NCBI RefSeq assembly: GCF_003346715.1
Contig: NZ_QQPQ01000008.1
Coordinates: 124,001-188,000 of the forward strand
DNA length: 64,000 bases
Origin: Oceanispirochaeta sp. M1
GTDB taxonomy: Bacteria > Spirochaetota > Spirochaetia > DSM-2461
Reading direction: 5' to 3'
The notes under the pieces were generated by a model that made no database searches, had not been told where the DNA came from, and worked only from the letters and a program-made list of their open reading frames with translations. The stretch's first letter is position 1. Every line of letters starts with the position of its first letter. Below, in pieces: positions 43,375-53,312 of this stretch. The translations under genes were made by a program, and so were the position numbers.

Positions 43375-43728
43375 TTACTCCAGATAACTTTTGAGTAGAG
43401 ATTCGTAATCTCTGTTTTTTACCGGTTTTACAAGGACCCGGTCAAAACCGGCTTCCCTGAGTTGAGGCAGGGCCTCGTCATCACTGGTAATGGCAACAAG
43501 GGGAGTGGTCTTATCCTTTGCCCGGATTTTTTCTGCCACAATATCCCCATTATAACCGGGCATGTACTGATCCAGTACCACCAGATCGGGAGATTCCTTC
43601 CTATACAGTTCCAGAGCCTGCAGTCCGTCTTCCGCCAGGATGCACTGATAGTTCAGCTTACGGCAGACGATCTCCAGAATTTTTCTGTTGGTAAACTCAT
43701 CTTCTGCATACAGGACTTTCTTCGTCAT
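43375..43728 (-). CDS. Single-domain response regulator (CheY-like)
   Basis: A 117-residue receiver with acidic pocket AEDE, phospho-acceptor Asp53 (LVVLDQYMPGYNGD), Thr/Ser switch ITSD and the Lys in VLVKPVK. There is no output domain. GAGAGG precedes ATG 43728. Its partner kinase is not adjacent; the operon partner is the OppA-like binding protein, which suggests a sensory link or simply shared expression. Confidence 0.92.
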   Translation of the reverse strand: MTKKVLYAEDEFTNRKILEIVCRKLNYQCILAEDGLQALELYRKESPDLVVLDQYMPGYNGDIVAEKIRAKDKTTPLVAITSDDEALPQLREAGFDRVLVKPVKNRDYESLLKSYLE

Positions 43729-43781
43729 AGTTCAAACCTCTCAGTATTATCCTACGTTACAGGAACATCATCAATATTTTA

Positions 43782-44732
43782 TCAACTCTTATGATTAAAC
43801 AAATTGGGAACATCCGGTATGAAGCTTTGTGTCTCTATTAAAAGCTGTTCCAATAAAGAGCTGAGAGACCGGGGTAACTCTTCTACAGAGTGTCTGAAAT
43901 TACTGTCAGCCTGATTTCTGTTCCGAACACCCAATAACACTGTATCGGCAGAAACATGCATAAGCGTGAAAGCCGAAACAGCCTGTTCAACAGAAATCTT
44001 CCATTTGGAGCACTCATCGCCGATTCGGGTCAGTAAGGATGTCAGCTTCTCTCTGATTTCAGGGCTGTAAAGGATCATCTTATGTCTGAAGCCGTCATGC
44101 TCTCTGGCAAGATGATCAATTCCATTGTCAGTCAGAATTCCCTGGGCCAGAACTCCATAGGGGATAAACCCGATATTGTTTTCCTTAAGCCAGGGGATCA
44201 GTTTCTCTTCAAGCTTTGGCCAGAAGATGTTGTATCCTCCCTGAAAAACATCCACTTCTCCTGCTTCTTCCAGCATCTCTATCTGGGGGATGGTGAAGTT
44301 ACTCACACCGATGGCCCTGATCCTACCCTCTTTTCTCAATTTTTCCAGGGCTTCCATTCCCGGTCGCATATCACAGTCTGACAAGGGCCAGTGTATATAG
44401 AAAATATCAATATAATCAGTCATAAGCCTCTTAAGGCTTGTATGGAAACTTTCAACCATTTTATCGGGATCCGAATAAAATACCTTTGTTCCCAGACTGA
44501 TGTCATTGCGGATTTTTCTGAGTTGCTGACCGAGAAGCTGTTCTGAGCGACCTTTACCATAGACCGGAGCCGTATCAAAATGGCTGACTCCAAGAGTCAG
44601 TGCCCTGTGGATGGCACGTACAGAATCCTTATGATCCTGCTCACCCCAGTATTCACCCCCTAAAGCCCATGATCCGAAGCTGTATGGTGCTAATCTGCCT
44701 ATCCTTTTTGTCAGTCTATTTTCTTTTTTCAT
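43782..44732 (-). CDS. Aldo/keto reductase
   Basis: A 316-residue (beta/alpha)8 oxidoreductase with the catalytic tetrad placed as in the family: Asp and Tyr in FDTAPVYGKGRSEQ, Lys in LGTKVFY and His in FYIHWPLSD. It reduces aldehydes or ketones with NADPH; the substrate is unknown. The start may be ATG 44732 or 44744; neither has a clear ribosome binding site. Monocistronic. Confidence 0.9.
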   Translation of the reverse strand: MKKENRLTKRIGRLAPYSFGSWALGGEYWGEQDHKDSVRAIHRALTLGVSHFDTAPVYGKGRSEQLLGQQLRKIRNDISLGTKVFYSDPDKMVESFHTSLKRLMTDYIDIFYIHWPLSDCDMRPGMEALEKLRKEGRIRAIGVSNFTIPQIEMLEEAGEVDVFQGGYNIFWPKLEEKLIPWLKENNIGFIPYGVLAQGILTDNGIDHLAREHDGFRHKMILYSPEIREKLTSLLTRIGDECSKWKISVEQAVSAFTLMHVSADTVLLGVRNRNQADSNFRHSVEELPRSLSSLLEQLLIETQSFIPDVPNLFNHKS

Positions 44733-44939
44733 AGTGAATAACATCAATATACCGTTCTATGGAGGGTAACTCCATAAAAAAAACATATTTATTTTTTAAT
44801 ATTGACATTTTCACATCTTGCGTAAGAAACGGTTTTACATGACTATTCTGGCATGAATTAAGGCCGCCCGTCAGGAGCGGTATTACCATATAGATTTTCG
44901 GAGTCTTTTTATCGGCTCTATTTAGTTATCGGGAGAATA

Positions 44940-45623
44940 ATGAAACTACTCAAAACAACTCTGTCCCTCCTAACAGTATTACTACTGTCCGGATGTCTGA
45001 GTCAGAATTCCAATGAAACAGAGCGCACTGAACTGAGCAGAGCTCAGTATGAGTCCTATCTGAAAAATGCTGTTTACGGCAATATGAATATTGAAACTGA
45101 AGATCCTGTTGTTACCAGAGAACGGCATCTGGAATATTTTTCTATAGTTTCCGGAGATTATGTTATAGCTCGTATTATCTATGACGAAGCTGTTAAATAT
45201 AACATCGACCCCGAACTGGCTTTTGCTCTAGTCTTCAATGAGAGCCGCTTTAATCCCAACGCGATTAATGAAAACAGAAACTCCATTGACAGGGGCCTGT
45301 TCCAGCTCAATTCCCGATCCTTTCCCAATCTGAGGGAGCAGGATTTCTTTGATCCTGAGATCAATATTCCTCTGGGAGTTGCCTATCTTCGTTACTGCCT
45401 GGATATGGGTGGAAATGAAGTGACCGCACTTGCAATGTATAATGCCGGACCCAACAGGGTGAAAGACAGTAGAACTCCAAAAATGACACTGGATTACATA
45501 CATAAAATCCAGAATTACAAAGGCAGTTTGGAGCATGGAATCATTCCTGATGATTTCAACCCCTCCATCGCACCTGTTCCCGATAGTAAATCGGTGAAGA
45601 ATGTTACTCTACTTATGGAATAA
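44940..45623 (+). CDS. Lytic transglycosylase lipoprotein (SLT domain)
   Basis: A 227-residue lipoprotein with lipobox LLSGC (Cys about 19). An SLT-type domain (about 80-190) carries the catalytic Glu in LVFNESRFNPNAI, with GLFQLNSRSFP and ALAMYNAGPNRV motifs. It cleaves peptidoglycan between MurNAc and GlcNAc. GGGAG precedes the start. A TTGACA box lies at about 44802, but no good -10 follows it. Confidence 0.9.
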   Translation: MKLLKTTLSLLTVLLLSGCLSQNSNETERTELSRAQYESYLKNAVYGNMNIETEDPVVTRERHLEYFSIVSGDYVIARIIYDEAVKYNIDPELAFALVFNESRFNPNAINENRNSIDRGLFQLNSRSFPNLREQDFFDPEINIPLGVAYLRYCLDMGGNEVTALAMYNAGPNRVKDSRTPKMTLDYIHKIQNYKGSLEHGIIPDDFNPSIAPVPDSKSVKNVTLLME

Positions 45624-45651
45624 AGCAGAAAAATAAACTAAGCTGACGGCT

Positions 45652-47559
45652 ATGATTATTGTTCTGCGAAACACGGTTGAAGATGCTGAAAAAAAGCATA
45701 TTAAAGAGTATCTGGAATCCCGAGGCCTCAAGGTTCGGGAGATTATCGGTGAAAATGAGACAGTTCTCGGAGCTGTCGGTCCCGTTTCTCTGGATATCAG
45801 ACAAATTGAACTCCTCCCCGGAGTTGTCCAGGTTATTCCCATCACGAAACCATACAAACTGGCTTCCAGGGAACTCAAGAAAGACGATACAGTCTTTGAC
45901 GTGGGTCCTGTTACCATAGGTGGAAACCGGGTCTGTGTCATAGCCGGACCCTGTGCCGTAGAATCACGTGAACAGATTATTGAATCCGCTCTGGCCGTTA
46001 AAAAAGCCGGTGCTGTTATCCTCCGTGGTGGAGCCTTCAAGCCCCGGACCTCTCCTTATGCTTTTCAGGGTCTTGGAGAAGAGGGCTGTAAATACCTTAA
46101 AGAAGCCGGTGAACTTACGGGTATGCCTGTTGTAACAGAAATTGTATCCCCCTCTGACGCGGAAATGATGAAAGAATATATTGATATCTTTCAGATCGGC
46201 GCCAGGAATATGCAGAACTTTGAGCTCCTTAAAAAAGTAGGTTCCCTGGGGATGCCCGTTCTTCTGAAACGTGGACTCTCTGCTACCATTCAGGAGTGGC
46301 TTATGGCCGCTGAATACCTGATGTCTTCCGGTACCGACAAGGTTATTCTCTGTGAAAGGGGAATCAGAACATTTGAAACCATGACCAGAAATACACTGGA
46401 TCTTTCGGCTGTTCCTGTTGTACAGAAATTGAGCCATCTTCCGGTAATAGTAGACCCCTCTCATGGAACGGGTCTCAGAAATAAAGTACTTCCCATGGCA
46501 TTGGCCGCCATTGCTGCAGGGGCCAATGGATTAACTATCGAAGTTCATCCCGATCCCGACAATGCCAGCTCCGACGGACCTCAGTCTCTGTACCCCGAAC
46601 AGTTTGAAAAACTGATGTGTGACCTTGAAACACTGAGTCCCGTTGTAGGAAAGGAAATTTCCCGTTTACCCGATAAAAGACATCTGGCTTTTGTAGAGGC
46701 TGTAAAAAATACTGCCACTGCAAAGGGAAAGGACAGCATATCCAAAGCAGCCTTTCAGGGAATCCATGGAGCCTATAGTGAACTGGCTGCCAGAACATAT
46801 TTTAGCGGCAGTGAGGTTGAAGCTGTAGCTGTACCCCATTTTTCTGATATTTTCCGTGATGTTCTTGCAGGAGATGCAGACTGGGGCGTTGTTCCTCTGG
46901 AAAACTCCGTTGCCGGCTCAATCCTTGAGAACTATGATCTTCTCTACAGATATTCAGATCTCAGAATTATCGGTGAGATTAAGATAAGAATCCGTCATAA
47001 TCTGATGGCTGCCCCCGGAACAAAGCTGGAGGATATTAAGAAGGTTTATTCCCATCCTCAGGCACTGTCCCAGTGTTCAACCTATCTGGAGAAGCATGGT
47101 ATTGAGGCCGTGAGTTTTTTTGATACAGCCGGAGCAGCATCTCATGTTGCCGAAGTGAAGGACAGCACTATTGCAGCTGTAGCCGGAGCTGATGCTGCTG
47201 GATTCTATAATCTTGAAATCCTTGCCGAAGGAATCGAGACCAACCCCCATAACTATACCAGATTTGCCATCGTTGCCCGAAAGGATATGATCTCTCCCGA
47301 TGAGAGTGTGGATAAGGCTTCCATCGTATTTTCACTGGCTGATGAAGCCGGTTCTCTCTCTTCCTGTCTGTCTGTATTCTCTGAATACAACCTGAATATG
47401 AAGAAGCTGGAATCCAGACCCATTCATGGAAAACCCTGGTCTTATATGTTTTATGTAGATCTTGATATTCCTGAGGATAGAACTGTTTTTGACAAGGCTG
47501 TTAAAAAGATAAAAACCCTGGCCGAAGACTTCAGAATTTTAGGACTCTACCATCGCTGA
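45652..47559 (+). CDS. Bifunctional DAHP synthase / prephenate dehydratase with ACT domain
   Basis: A 635-residue fusion joining the first step of the shikimate pathway to the committed step of phenylalanine synthesis. Residues 1 to about 340 form a type I-beta DAHP synthase with its ferredoxin-like N-terminal regulatory part and core motifs IAGPCAVES (97-105), [16 protein letters not shown] and VDPSHGTG. Residues about 365-545 form prephenate dehydratase ([18 protein letters not shown] at 534-538). Residues about 555-632 form an ACT domain with ESRP (587-590), the Phe-binding motif. Phe is therefore the likely feedback inhibitor of both activities. It supplies aromatic precursors that the pigment cluster's ammonia lyase could use. 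ATG 45652 gives the expected N terminus. Confidence 0.93.
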   Translation: MIIVLRNTVEDAEKKHIKEYLESRGLKVREIIGENETVLGAVGPVSLDIRQIELLPGVVQVIPITKPYKLASRELKKDDTVFDVGPVTIGGNRVCVIAGPCAVESREQIIESALAVKKAGAVILRGGAFKPRTSPYAFQGLGEEGCKYLKEAGELTGMPVVTEIVSPSDAEMMKEYIDIFQIGARNMQNFELLKKVGSLGMPVLLKRGLSATIQEWLMAAEYLMSSGTDKVILCERGIRTFETMTRNTLDLSAVPVVQKLSHLPVIVDPSHGTGLRNKVLPMALAAIAAGANGLTIEVHPDPDNASSDGPQSLYPEQFEKLMCDLETLSPVVGKEISRLPDKRHLAFVEAVKNTATAKGKDSISKAAFQGIHGAYSELAARTYFSGSEVEAVAVPHFSDIFRDVLAGDADWGVVPLENSVAGSILENYDLLYRYSDLRIIGEIKIRIRHNLMAAPGTKLEDIKKVYSHPQALSQCSTYLEKHGIEAVSFFDTAGAASHVAEVKDSTIAAVAGADAAGFYNLEILAEGIETNPHNYTRFAIVARKDMISPDESVDKASIVFSLADEAGSLSSCLSVFSEYNLNMKKLESRPIHGKPWSYMFYVDLDIPEDRTVFDKAVKKIKTLAEDFRILGLYHR

Positions 47560-47569
47560 CTGGATAAAT

Positions 47570-47594
47570 GCCAAGGCGGTAAATCTGCCTTGGC
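47570..47594 (+). terminator. Hairpin after the DAHP synthase-dehydratase gene
   Basis: An 8-bp perfect stem GCCAAGGC / GCCTTGGC with a 9-base loop lies 11 bases after the stop. No run of T follows, so termination is uncertain. A nearly identical stem is found at 53355-53379. Confidence 0.5.
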
Positions 47595-47630
47595 TGGCTA
47601 AAGTATTCTCCTGGTTTTATGATTCGGGGT

Positions 47631-49049
47631 CTATGATTCGGGGTCTATGCCGAGGGCTTTCAGCTGTTCGATCTCTTCAAGCTGAACCTGGTACTCTTTA
47701 AGGCCTGATACAATTTTCCCTACAACCATTTTCATCTGCTGCAGTTCAGCCTTGAAGCCTTTCACCTTGTTTTTGAGTTCAGGATCAGCATCATCTTTGA
47801 AAAAACGCTCCAGTGCTGCCAGGCGGTTTATTATCTTCTTTAGTTCAAGCTGATTCTTCTCAAGAAACTCTTCCAGTTGAGGCAGATCCGATTCGGCGGC
47901 TCTCAAATAACTGGTGCTCTGGGGATTATTCAGGTTCTTGTAGAAATTGGCTTTCATTCTGATCCAGTTGAGATAGCTTGTGAAATTAATCTTTTCTCTG
48001 CTTTTTCTGTTGCTGGAGGATGACATTTCAAGTTCATAGAAGATTTCGTTCTTATGTCTCATGACCCGATTGATCCAAAGGGAAAACTTCTGGGCAAAGG
48101 TTTTCATATTATCATCAAGGATATGAGAGTTGTCGTCCAGGCGGATGATGATTGTTTCCATGGGGATATAGATCTTTGCAAGTTCACCCACAAGAACCAG
48201 AAGCTCTTTTTTTAATTCGGCACTCTTGTCTATTTTTTTCTTTTGAACGATCTTTTCTTTAACTGCCAGGGAAGTCAGTATTTTTTCCTGAATACTTTCA
48301 GCCTGGGGAGAATAATCCTCATTGAGGATCTCTTCAACCAGCTCTCTGAAAAAAGGATTGTCCTCCCATTTTACGGGGAACTCAAATTTAATAGCCTGCA
48401 GGGTTCCTGATAAATCATTATTGATCCGGTTCGGGTCCAGGGTCATCTGACTGATAACATTCATACGGCACTGGAGTTTATAATTCTGTCTGGCAAATAG
48501 GGTAATCTTTTTCAGGATTACTTTGATGGTTTTCTGCAGATCCTTGAGAACCTTAATGGAATTCGAAAGAATATTGATGGCCATTCCGTCACCGGTCTGT
48601 TTGATCTTTTCGACATATATTGTCAAAGAGCGGGTCATCATGTGTGCGGCATTGGGTGAAAGCTCACTCCAGTGAAAATAATCAATGATGGAAAGCATAT
48701 TCTTTATGCCCTTCAGGTTCAGGGATTCCACACTCATAAAGAAGAAATTATTCATAAAGTCGAGTTGAGTTGTGTAGGTCTGAAGGCGGATATTCATCTG
48801 GTTCTGCAGGTCGGATTCAGAAAATGGATCTGAAGGAGGTGCCTTGAGATCAGAGACCTTCTGCTCATAGTCGTATTGATCTTCCTGGATCAGGCCTTTT
48901 TCCAGAAATACTTTATAAAGACCTGAAAAAGCTGCCTGGAATGTCCGGCATTGCTCTTTCAGCTTGGGAATCTCTTCTTTTGTCAGTACTGCAGCCTTGG
49001 CCAATAAGGCTTCATCAAGTTTTGCTACAAATAAATCTGTTTGACTCAT
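47631..49049 (-). CDS. Hypothetical coiled-coil-rich cytoplasmic protein, 472 aa
   Basis: A long, mostly helical, Lys/Glu/Leu-rich protein with no signal peptide and no membrane segment. It has long heptad-like stretches (about 60-130, 370-470). Nothing in it matches a family I know. ATG 49049 is chosen over GTG 49064. The last codons lie in a 14-bp tandem duplication (47618-47645). Neighbours give no functional hint. Confidence 0.75.
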   Translation of the reverse strand: MSQTDLFVAKLDEALLAKAAVLTKEEIPKLKEQCRTFQAAFSGLYKVFLEKGLIQEDQYDYEQKVSDLKAPPSDPFSESDLQNQMNIRLQTYTTQLDFMNNFFFMSVESLNLKGIKNMLSIIDYFHWSELSPNAAHMMTRSLTIYVEKIKQTGDGMAINILSNSIKVLKDLQKTIKVILKKITLFARQNYKLQCRMNVISQMTLDPNRINNDLSGTLQAIKFEFPVKWEDNPFFRELVEEILNEDYSPQAESIQEKILTSLAVKEKIVQKKKIDKSAELKKELLVLVGELAKIYIPMETIIIRLDDNSHILDDNMKTFAQKFSLWINRVMRHKNEIFYELEMSSSSNRKSREKINFTSYLNWIRMKANFYKNLNNPQSTSYLRAAESDLPQLEEFLEKNQLELKKIINRLAALERFFKDDADPELKNKVKGFKAELQQMKMVVGKIVSGLKEYQVQLEEIEQLKALGIDPES

Positions 49050-49309
49050 AATGGTTATTATCACCGAATATGACTAAAGTAACAACATAAATTCTGCTGC
49101 ACACAGGCATTACAGGATACATTTAATGTCAGAGATTAAAGCATACATCCCTGTCAGCTGGTAATTGGGATTCTGTTCTCTGATTTAACACTGATTAAAG
49201 CCGTCGGTATGAAGCTGCATCATATCTCCATAAGCAGTTGAAGATATAAAAACTTAAATAATTTTTGAATCCCTTGAAGCGGCAGATCTGATTCTTCTCT
49301 TATTAAGGC

Positions 49310-50062
49310 ATGTTCCGAAAGCTTCTGCTGTTTTTTCCACTATGCCTGATGTCCGTCGCCTGTTCTCTTTTTTCTCCCACGAAAGAGTTGAGTCTGGGTA
49401 TCGAAGGTATTCCTGATTGTCTGCCTCCAGTACTTAAAAATAAGTGGACAGTTCTGCAGGCATCATTATCCGGTGATCTCTGTGAAATTGAGATGGACTG
49501 GACAGCAGGACTTCCGGACACTTTCTTTATTGACTCCCCTAAAGAGGAGGACCTTCTACTGCTCTTATATCCACCCCTGCTTGTCGAAGGCTGCAGAATG
49601 AATCCTCTCGGGGTCTTTGTTCCCTCCCATGAAGATAGGGGCGAGTTCAGCCTGGTAGACGGCTCGGCTGTCAGTATTCTGATAACCCTGGTACGCAATA
49701 ATCTCAATATTGAAGATTTCAACTGCCGCCGCTTCCTTCTGGAGATGGCCCGGCTGGAAGATCCCTGGCTGGTGGAGGAGCAGACCCTTCTGAAACAGCT
49801 GGGGCGACGGGAGATGAGGAGCTGGTATATTCGGGCAAAGACCCTTTTTCCTGTTGAACTCCCGCTGCCTGCTGGAATCTGGTATGGTGCCTCACTGCTT
49901 CAGAATGCTGCCGAATCCTCAGGATCAGAGGATATAAACCCGGTTCAGATAGAGCTCCCCGAAGGTCATAGTTTTCTCTACTGTCCAGAACGGCAGGAAG
50001 TTATAGAAATACAGGTGGACAGTCATGGGGAGGCTGTGTGGATTACAACATACCTTCCATAG
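49310..50062 (+). CDS. Hypothetical lipoprotein, 250 aa
   Basis: A signal peptide with lipobox MSVAC (Cys about 18) precedes a mature domain rich in Leu, Asp and Pro with a central helical part and no recognised motif. Several Cys residues are spread through it. An AAGG site lies before ATG 49310. The 3' end overlaps ung on the other strand by 20 bases. Function unknown; an envelope location is likely. Confidence 0.72.
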   Translation: MFRKLLLFFPLCLMSVACSLFSPTKELSLGIEGIPDCLPPVLKNKWTVLQASLSGDLCEIEMDWTAGLPDTFFIDSPKEEDLLLLLYPPLLVEGCRMNPLGVFVPSHEDRGEFSLVDGSAVSILITLVRNNLNIEDFNCRRFLLEMARLEDPWLVEEQTLLKQLGRREMRSWYIRAKTLFPVELPLPAGIWYGASLLQNAAESSGSEDINPVQIELPEGHSFLYCPERQEVIEIQVDSHGEAVWITTYLP

Positions 50063-50738
50063 GCAGCTTCCACTCAATCTCAGTCTGTCCGGTCTGCTGT
50101 AAATACTCATTACTCCTGCTGAAAGGTTTGCTTCCGAAGAATCCTCTATAGGAAGAGAGAGGAGAAGGGTGCGGACTCTCTATGACAAGATGCCTATCCC
50201 GGTTGATAAAACTTCCTTTTTTACGGGCATATCCGCCCCAGAGTATAAACACAAGATTTTCCCGACGGCTTTCCAGTTCCCGGATAACTCTGTCGGTGAA
50301 CTTTTCCCAGCCGCGTCCCTGATGAGACCCTGCCTGATGGGCTTCCACTGTGAGGACAGAGTTCAGGAGAAGAACTCCCTGATCCGCCCAGCTGCTCAGG
50401 CAGCCGTGATTCGGTGCTGTCAGTCCCAGATCAGTTCCCATCTCTTTATAGATATTTACCAGGCTGGGAGGGGGGGCAACACCGGGCTGTACAGAGAAAC
50501 AGAGACCATGGGCCTGTCCCGGGCCGTGGTAAGGGTCCTGACCCAGTATTACAACTTTCACCTTGTCGAAGGGAGTGCGGTCCAGTGCATAAAATACCTG
50601 ACTCTCCGGAGGGAAGAGAGTCTTTCCTTTCTGTCTCTCATCCACAAGAAACTGCCGCAGTTCATCCATATAGGGCTGATCGAATTCATCATTTACTACA
50701 TTGAGCCAGCTGCTTTCAAGTTTGATATCCCGGTTCAT
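50043..50738 (-). CDS. ung: Uracil-DNA glycosylase (family 1)
   Basis: A 231-residue family 1 UDG. The water-activating motif is VVILGQDPYHGPGQAHGL, an FSVQPG block follows, then the uracil-contacting LLLNSVLTV, and the DNA-intercalation loop ESPHPSPLS carries the catalytic His. It removes uracil from DNA. ATG 50738 follows GGGAG; upstream TTG starts would read through the leuS terminator and are rejected. Confidence 0.94.
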   Translation of the reverse strand: MNRDIKLESSWLNVVNDEFDQPYMDELRQFLVDERQKGKTLFPPESQVFYALDRTPFDKVKVVILGQDPYHGPGQAHGLCFSVQPGVAPPPSLVNIYKEMGTDLGLTAPNHGCLSSWADQGVLLLNSVLTVEAHQAGSHQGRGWEKFTDRVIRELESRRENLVFILWGGYARKKGSFINRDRHLVIESPHPSPLSSYRGFFGSKPFSRSNEYLQQTGQTEIEWKLPMEGML

Positions 50739-50746
50739 ATTTCTCC

Positions 50747-50784
50747 CAAAAAAATCCCCTATAGACGTAAAGCAATAGGGGATC
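50747..50784 (-). terminator. Intrinsic terminator between leuS and ung
   Basis: On the minus strand a 9-bp stem ATCCCCTAT / ATAGGGGAT (plus-strand 50753-50782) is followed by a run of seven T. The T-run reaches the GGGAG ribosome binding site of ung, so termination and the ung start signals are only a few bases apart. Confidence 0.82.
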
Positions 50785-50807
50785 GTAACGCTCAAAATAG
50801 AGGCGTA

Positions 50808-53312
50808 TTATTTAACCACAATATTAACCAGTTTATCAGGAACGGCGATTTCCTTGATGATGGTCTTGCCTTCGGTAAGGGCTTTTACTTTCTCCTGAGC
50901 ATGGGCCGCAGCCTTCATATCATCAGGGCTTGTACCGGCAGGCAGGATCATCTTGCAGCGGAGCTTGCCGTTGATCTGCACGACGATCTCTTTCTCATCA
51001 TCTTTTGTGAGCTCTTCGATCCACTGTGGCCATGAGGCGTAGGCAAGGGTGTCATCTTTACCGAGCTTCCTCCACATCTCTTCGGCCAGGTGGGGTGCGT
51101 AGGGAGCAATAAGAAGCACAAAGGGTTCCCAGTATTTTCGGTAGCATTTCTTCTGCTTAAAGGCTTCGTTGATAAAGATCATCATCTGGGCGATACCTGT
51201 ATTGAACTCCAGATCTCTGGTGTCATCGGTCACCTTTCTGATTGTCTTGTGCAGAACCTTCAGCATATCCTTAGAGGGCTCATCATCTGTAATTTCACGC
51301 TCGGCGATATCCCAGACTCTGTTGAGAAACCTGTTAACACCCGCAAGACCATTTGTCTGCCAGGGTTTTGAAACCTGCAGGGGACCCATGAACATTTCAT
51401 ACATTCTCATGGAGTCCGCACCGAAATCGCGGATAATATCATCGGGGTTGATAACGTTTTTCAGACTCTTGGACATCTTGGCGATGACCCGGCTGAGTTC
51501 TTCCCCTGTGGAGATTTCATAGTACTTTTCACCCTTTTCTTCCACAAGGTCTGTGGCCACAAGGGACTTATCGCTTCTCTGGTAGGCGAATGATGTGATC
51601 ATTCCCTGGTTTATCAGTCTCTGGAAGGGCTCTTTTGTCTGTACAATTCCAAGATCAAAGAGGACCTTATGCCAGAACCGGGAATAGAGCAGGTGGAGAA
51701 CCGCGTGCTCCGCACCGCCTACATAAAGGTCTACGGGCATCCAGTAGTTTTCGGCTTCTTTGCCCACAAGGGCAGAGCTGTTTTTAGGGTCGATATAACG
51801 GAGGTAGTACCAGCAGCTTCCTGCCCACTGGGGCATGGTGTTTGTCTCTCTCTTACCGGGACCACCGCATACGGGGCACTCACAGTTAACCCAGTCGGTG
51901 ATGTTTGCAAGAGGAGACTCTCCAGTTCCAGACGGGTGAAAGTCGTTGGTGGAAGGCAGTTCCAGAGGAAGCTGATCCTCGGGAACGGGAACGGTTCCGC
52001 ACTTTTCACAGTGAACCAGGGGAATCGGCTCTCCCCAGTATCTCTGACGGCTGAAAATCCAGTCCCGGAGTTTGTAGTTGACAGCACCTGTTCCGATCTT
52101 CTTCTCTTCCAGCCAGGCAATAACCTTGCTGATGGCATCAATCTTGCCCATGCCGTCCAGGAATCCGGAGTTTACATGGGGACCGTCACCGGTAAAGGCA
52201 GCTTCCTGCACATCGCCGCCGGAGAGGACTTCGATGATAGGCAGTTCAAATTTCTTTGCAAATTCCCAGTCACGTTCATCGTGGGCGGGAACGGCCATGA
52301 TGGCACCCGAACCGTAGGATATGAGAACATAGTCGGCAACCCACACGGGGATTTTTTCACCGCTTAAGGGGTTGATGGCATAGGAACCGGAAAACACTCC
52401 GGTCTTATCCTTGGACAGTTCTGTTCTCTCCAGATCGCTCTTGAGGTTGGCCTGCCTGACATACTCTTCAACAGCGGTTTTGTTCTCAGGAGTCGTCAGT
52501 TTTTCAACAAGGCTGTGCTCGGGAGATAGAACCATATAGGTGGCACCGAAAAGTGTATCGGGACGTGTTGTATAAACCTCGATCTCATCATCTGTTTCGG
52601 TCTTGAACACTACATTGGCACCCTCTGAGCGTCCAATCCAGTTTTTCTGCATGGCCTTAACGGAGTCAGGCCAGTCCAGGGTATCCAAATCTTCTAAAAG
52701 TTTGTCGGCATACTCTGTAATCTTAAAGACCCACTGACGCAGATTCTTTCTTTCTACCTGGTGACCACAGCGATCACATCTTCCATCCAGAACTTCTTCG
52801 TTGGCGAGGCCTGTCTTACAGTCGGGACACCAGTTGATAGGCTTTTCCGACTCATAAGCCAGACCCGCCTTGTACAGCTTGAGGAAAATCCACTGAGTCC
52901 AGTGGTAGTATTCTGAAGTATGTGTTGAAATCTGGCGGTCCCAGTCGTAGCTGAAACCCAGGGCCTTGATCTGTGTCAAAAAGTTATCAATATTGGTCTT
53001 GGTTGTGATCTTGGGGTGTGTTCCTGTCTTGATTGCATAGTTTTCCGCAGGGAGACCGAAGGAGTCGAATCCCATGGGGTGGAGTACATTGTATCCGTTC
53101 ATCCGCAGGTAGCGGCAGTAAATATCGGTTGCTGTATAGCCTTCGGGGTGTCCTACATGGAGTCCCGCACCCGAGGGGTAGGGGAACATGTCCAGGACGT
53201 AGGCTCTCTTCTCTTTGGGGAAAGAGGGGTCTTCGGAGACCTTGAATGTTTTGTTCTCTTTCCAGTATTTCTGCCATCTGGCTTCTATGTCTTTAAAAGG
53301 GTATTTGCTCAT
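50808..53312 (-). CDS. leuS: Leucyl-tRNA synthetase
   Basis: An 834-residue class I synthetase. The HIGH-type motif is in [16 protein letters not shown], a CP1 editing domain contains [18 protein letters not shown], zinc-type CPDCKTG and CPVCGGPG pairs are present, and the KMSKS motif ([10 protein letters not shown]) precedes the anticodon-binding helices. The length is normal for bacterial LeuRS. ATG 53312 is used; the frame extends two codons to a TTG. It is followed by a terminator that separates it from ung. Confidence 0.97.
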   Translation of the reverse strand: MSKYPFKDIEARWQKYWKENKTFKVSEDPSFPKEKRAYVLDMFPYPSGAGLHVGHPEGYTATDIYCRYLRMNGYNVLHPMGFDSFGLPAENYAIKTGTHPKITTKTNIDNFLTQIKALGFSYDWDRQISTHTSEYYHWTQWIFLKLYKAGLAYESEKPINWCPDCKTGLANEEVLDGRCDRCGHQVERKNLRQWVFKITEYADKLLEDLDTLDWPDSVKAMQKNWIGRSEGANVVFKTETDDEIEVYTTRPDTLFGATYMVLSPEHSLVEKLTTPENKTAVEEYVRQANLKSDLERTELSKDKTGVFSGSYAINPLSGEKIPVWVADYVLISYGSGAIMAVPAHDERDWEFAKKFELPIIEVLSGGDVQEAAFTGDGPHVNSGFLDGMGKIDAISKVIAWLEEKKIGTGAVNYKLRDWIFSRQRYWGEPIPLVHCEKCGTVPVPEDQLPLELPSTNDFHPSGTGESPLANITDWVNCECPVCGGPGKRETNTMPQWAGSCWYYLRYIDPKNSSALVGKEAENYWMPVDLYVGGAEHAVLHLLYSRFWHKVLFDLGIVQTKEPFQRLINQGMITSFAYQRSDKSLVATDLVEEKGEKYYEISTGEELSRVIAKMSKSLKNVINPDDIIRDFGADSMRMYEMFMGPLQVSKPWQTNGLAGVNRFLNRVWDIAEREITDDEPSKDMLKVLHKTIRKVTDDTRDLEFNTGIAQMMIFINEAFKQKKCYRKYWEPFVLLIAPYAPHLAEEMWRKLGKDDTLAYASWPQWIEELTKDDEKEIVVQINGKLRCKMILPAGTSPDDMKAAAHAQEKVKALTEGKTIIKEIAVPDKLVNIVVK

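Noticed and set aside
44800-44939. Promoter for the lytic transglycosylase at the TTGACA box
   Set aside because: The -35 match is good but no acceptable -10 lies 16-18 bases downstream, so it is not listed as a feature.
50169-51035. 288-codon open frame on the + strand opposite ung and leuS
   Set aside because: It is entirely antisense to two genes with strong family motifs and contains no recognisable domain.
51669-52367. 232-codon open frame on the + strand opposite leuS
   Set aside because: It is a shadow of the leuS codon bias, with no start signal and no domain.
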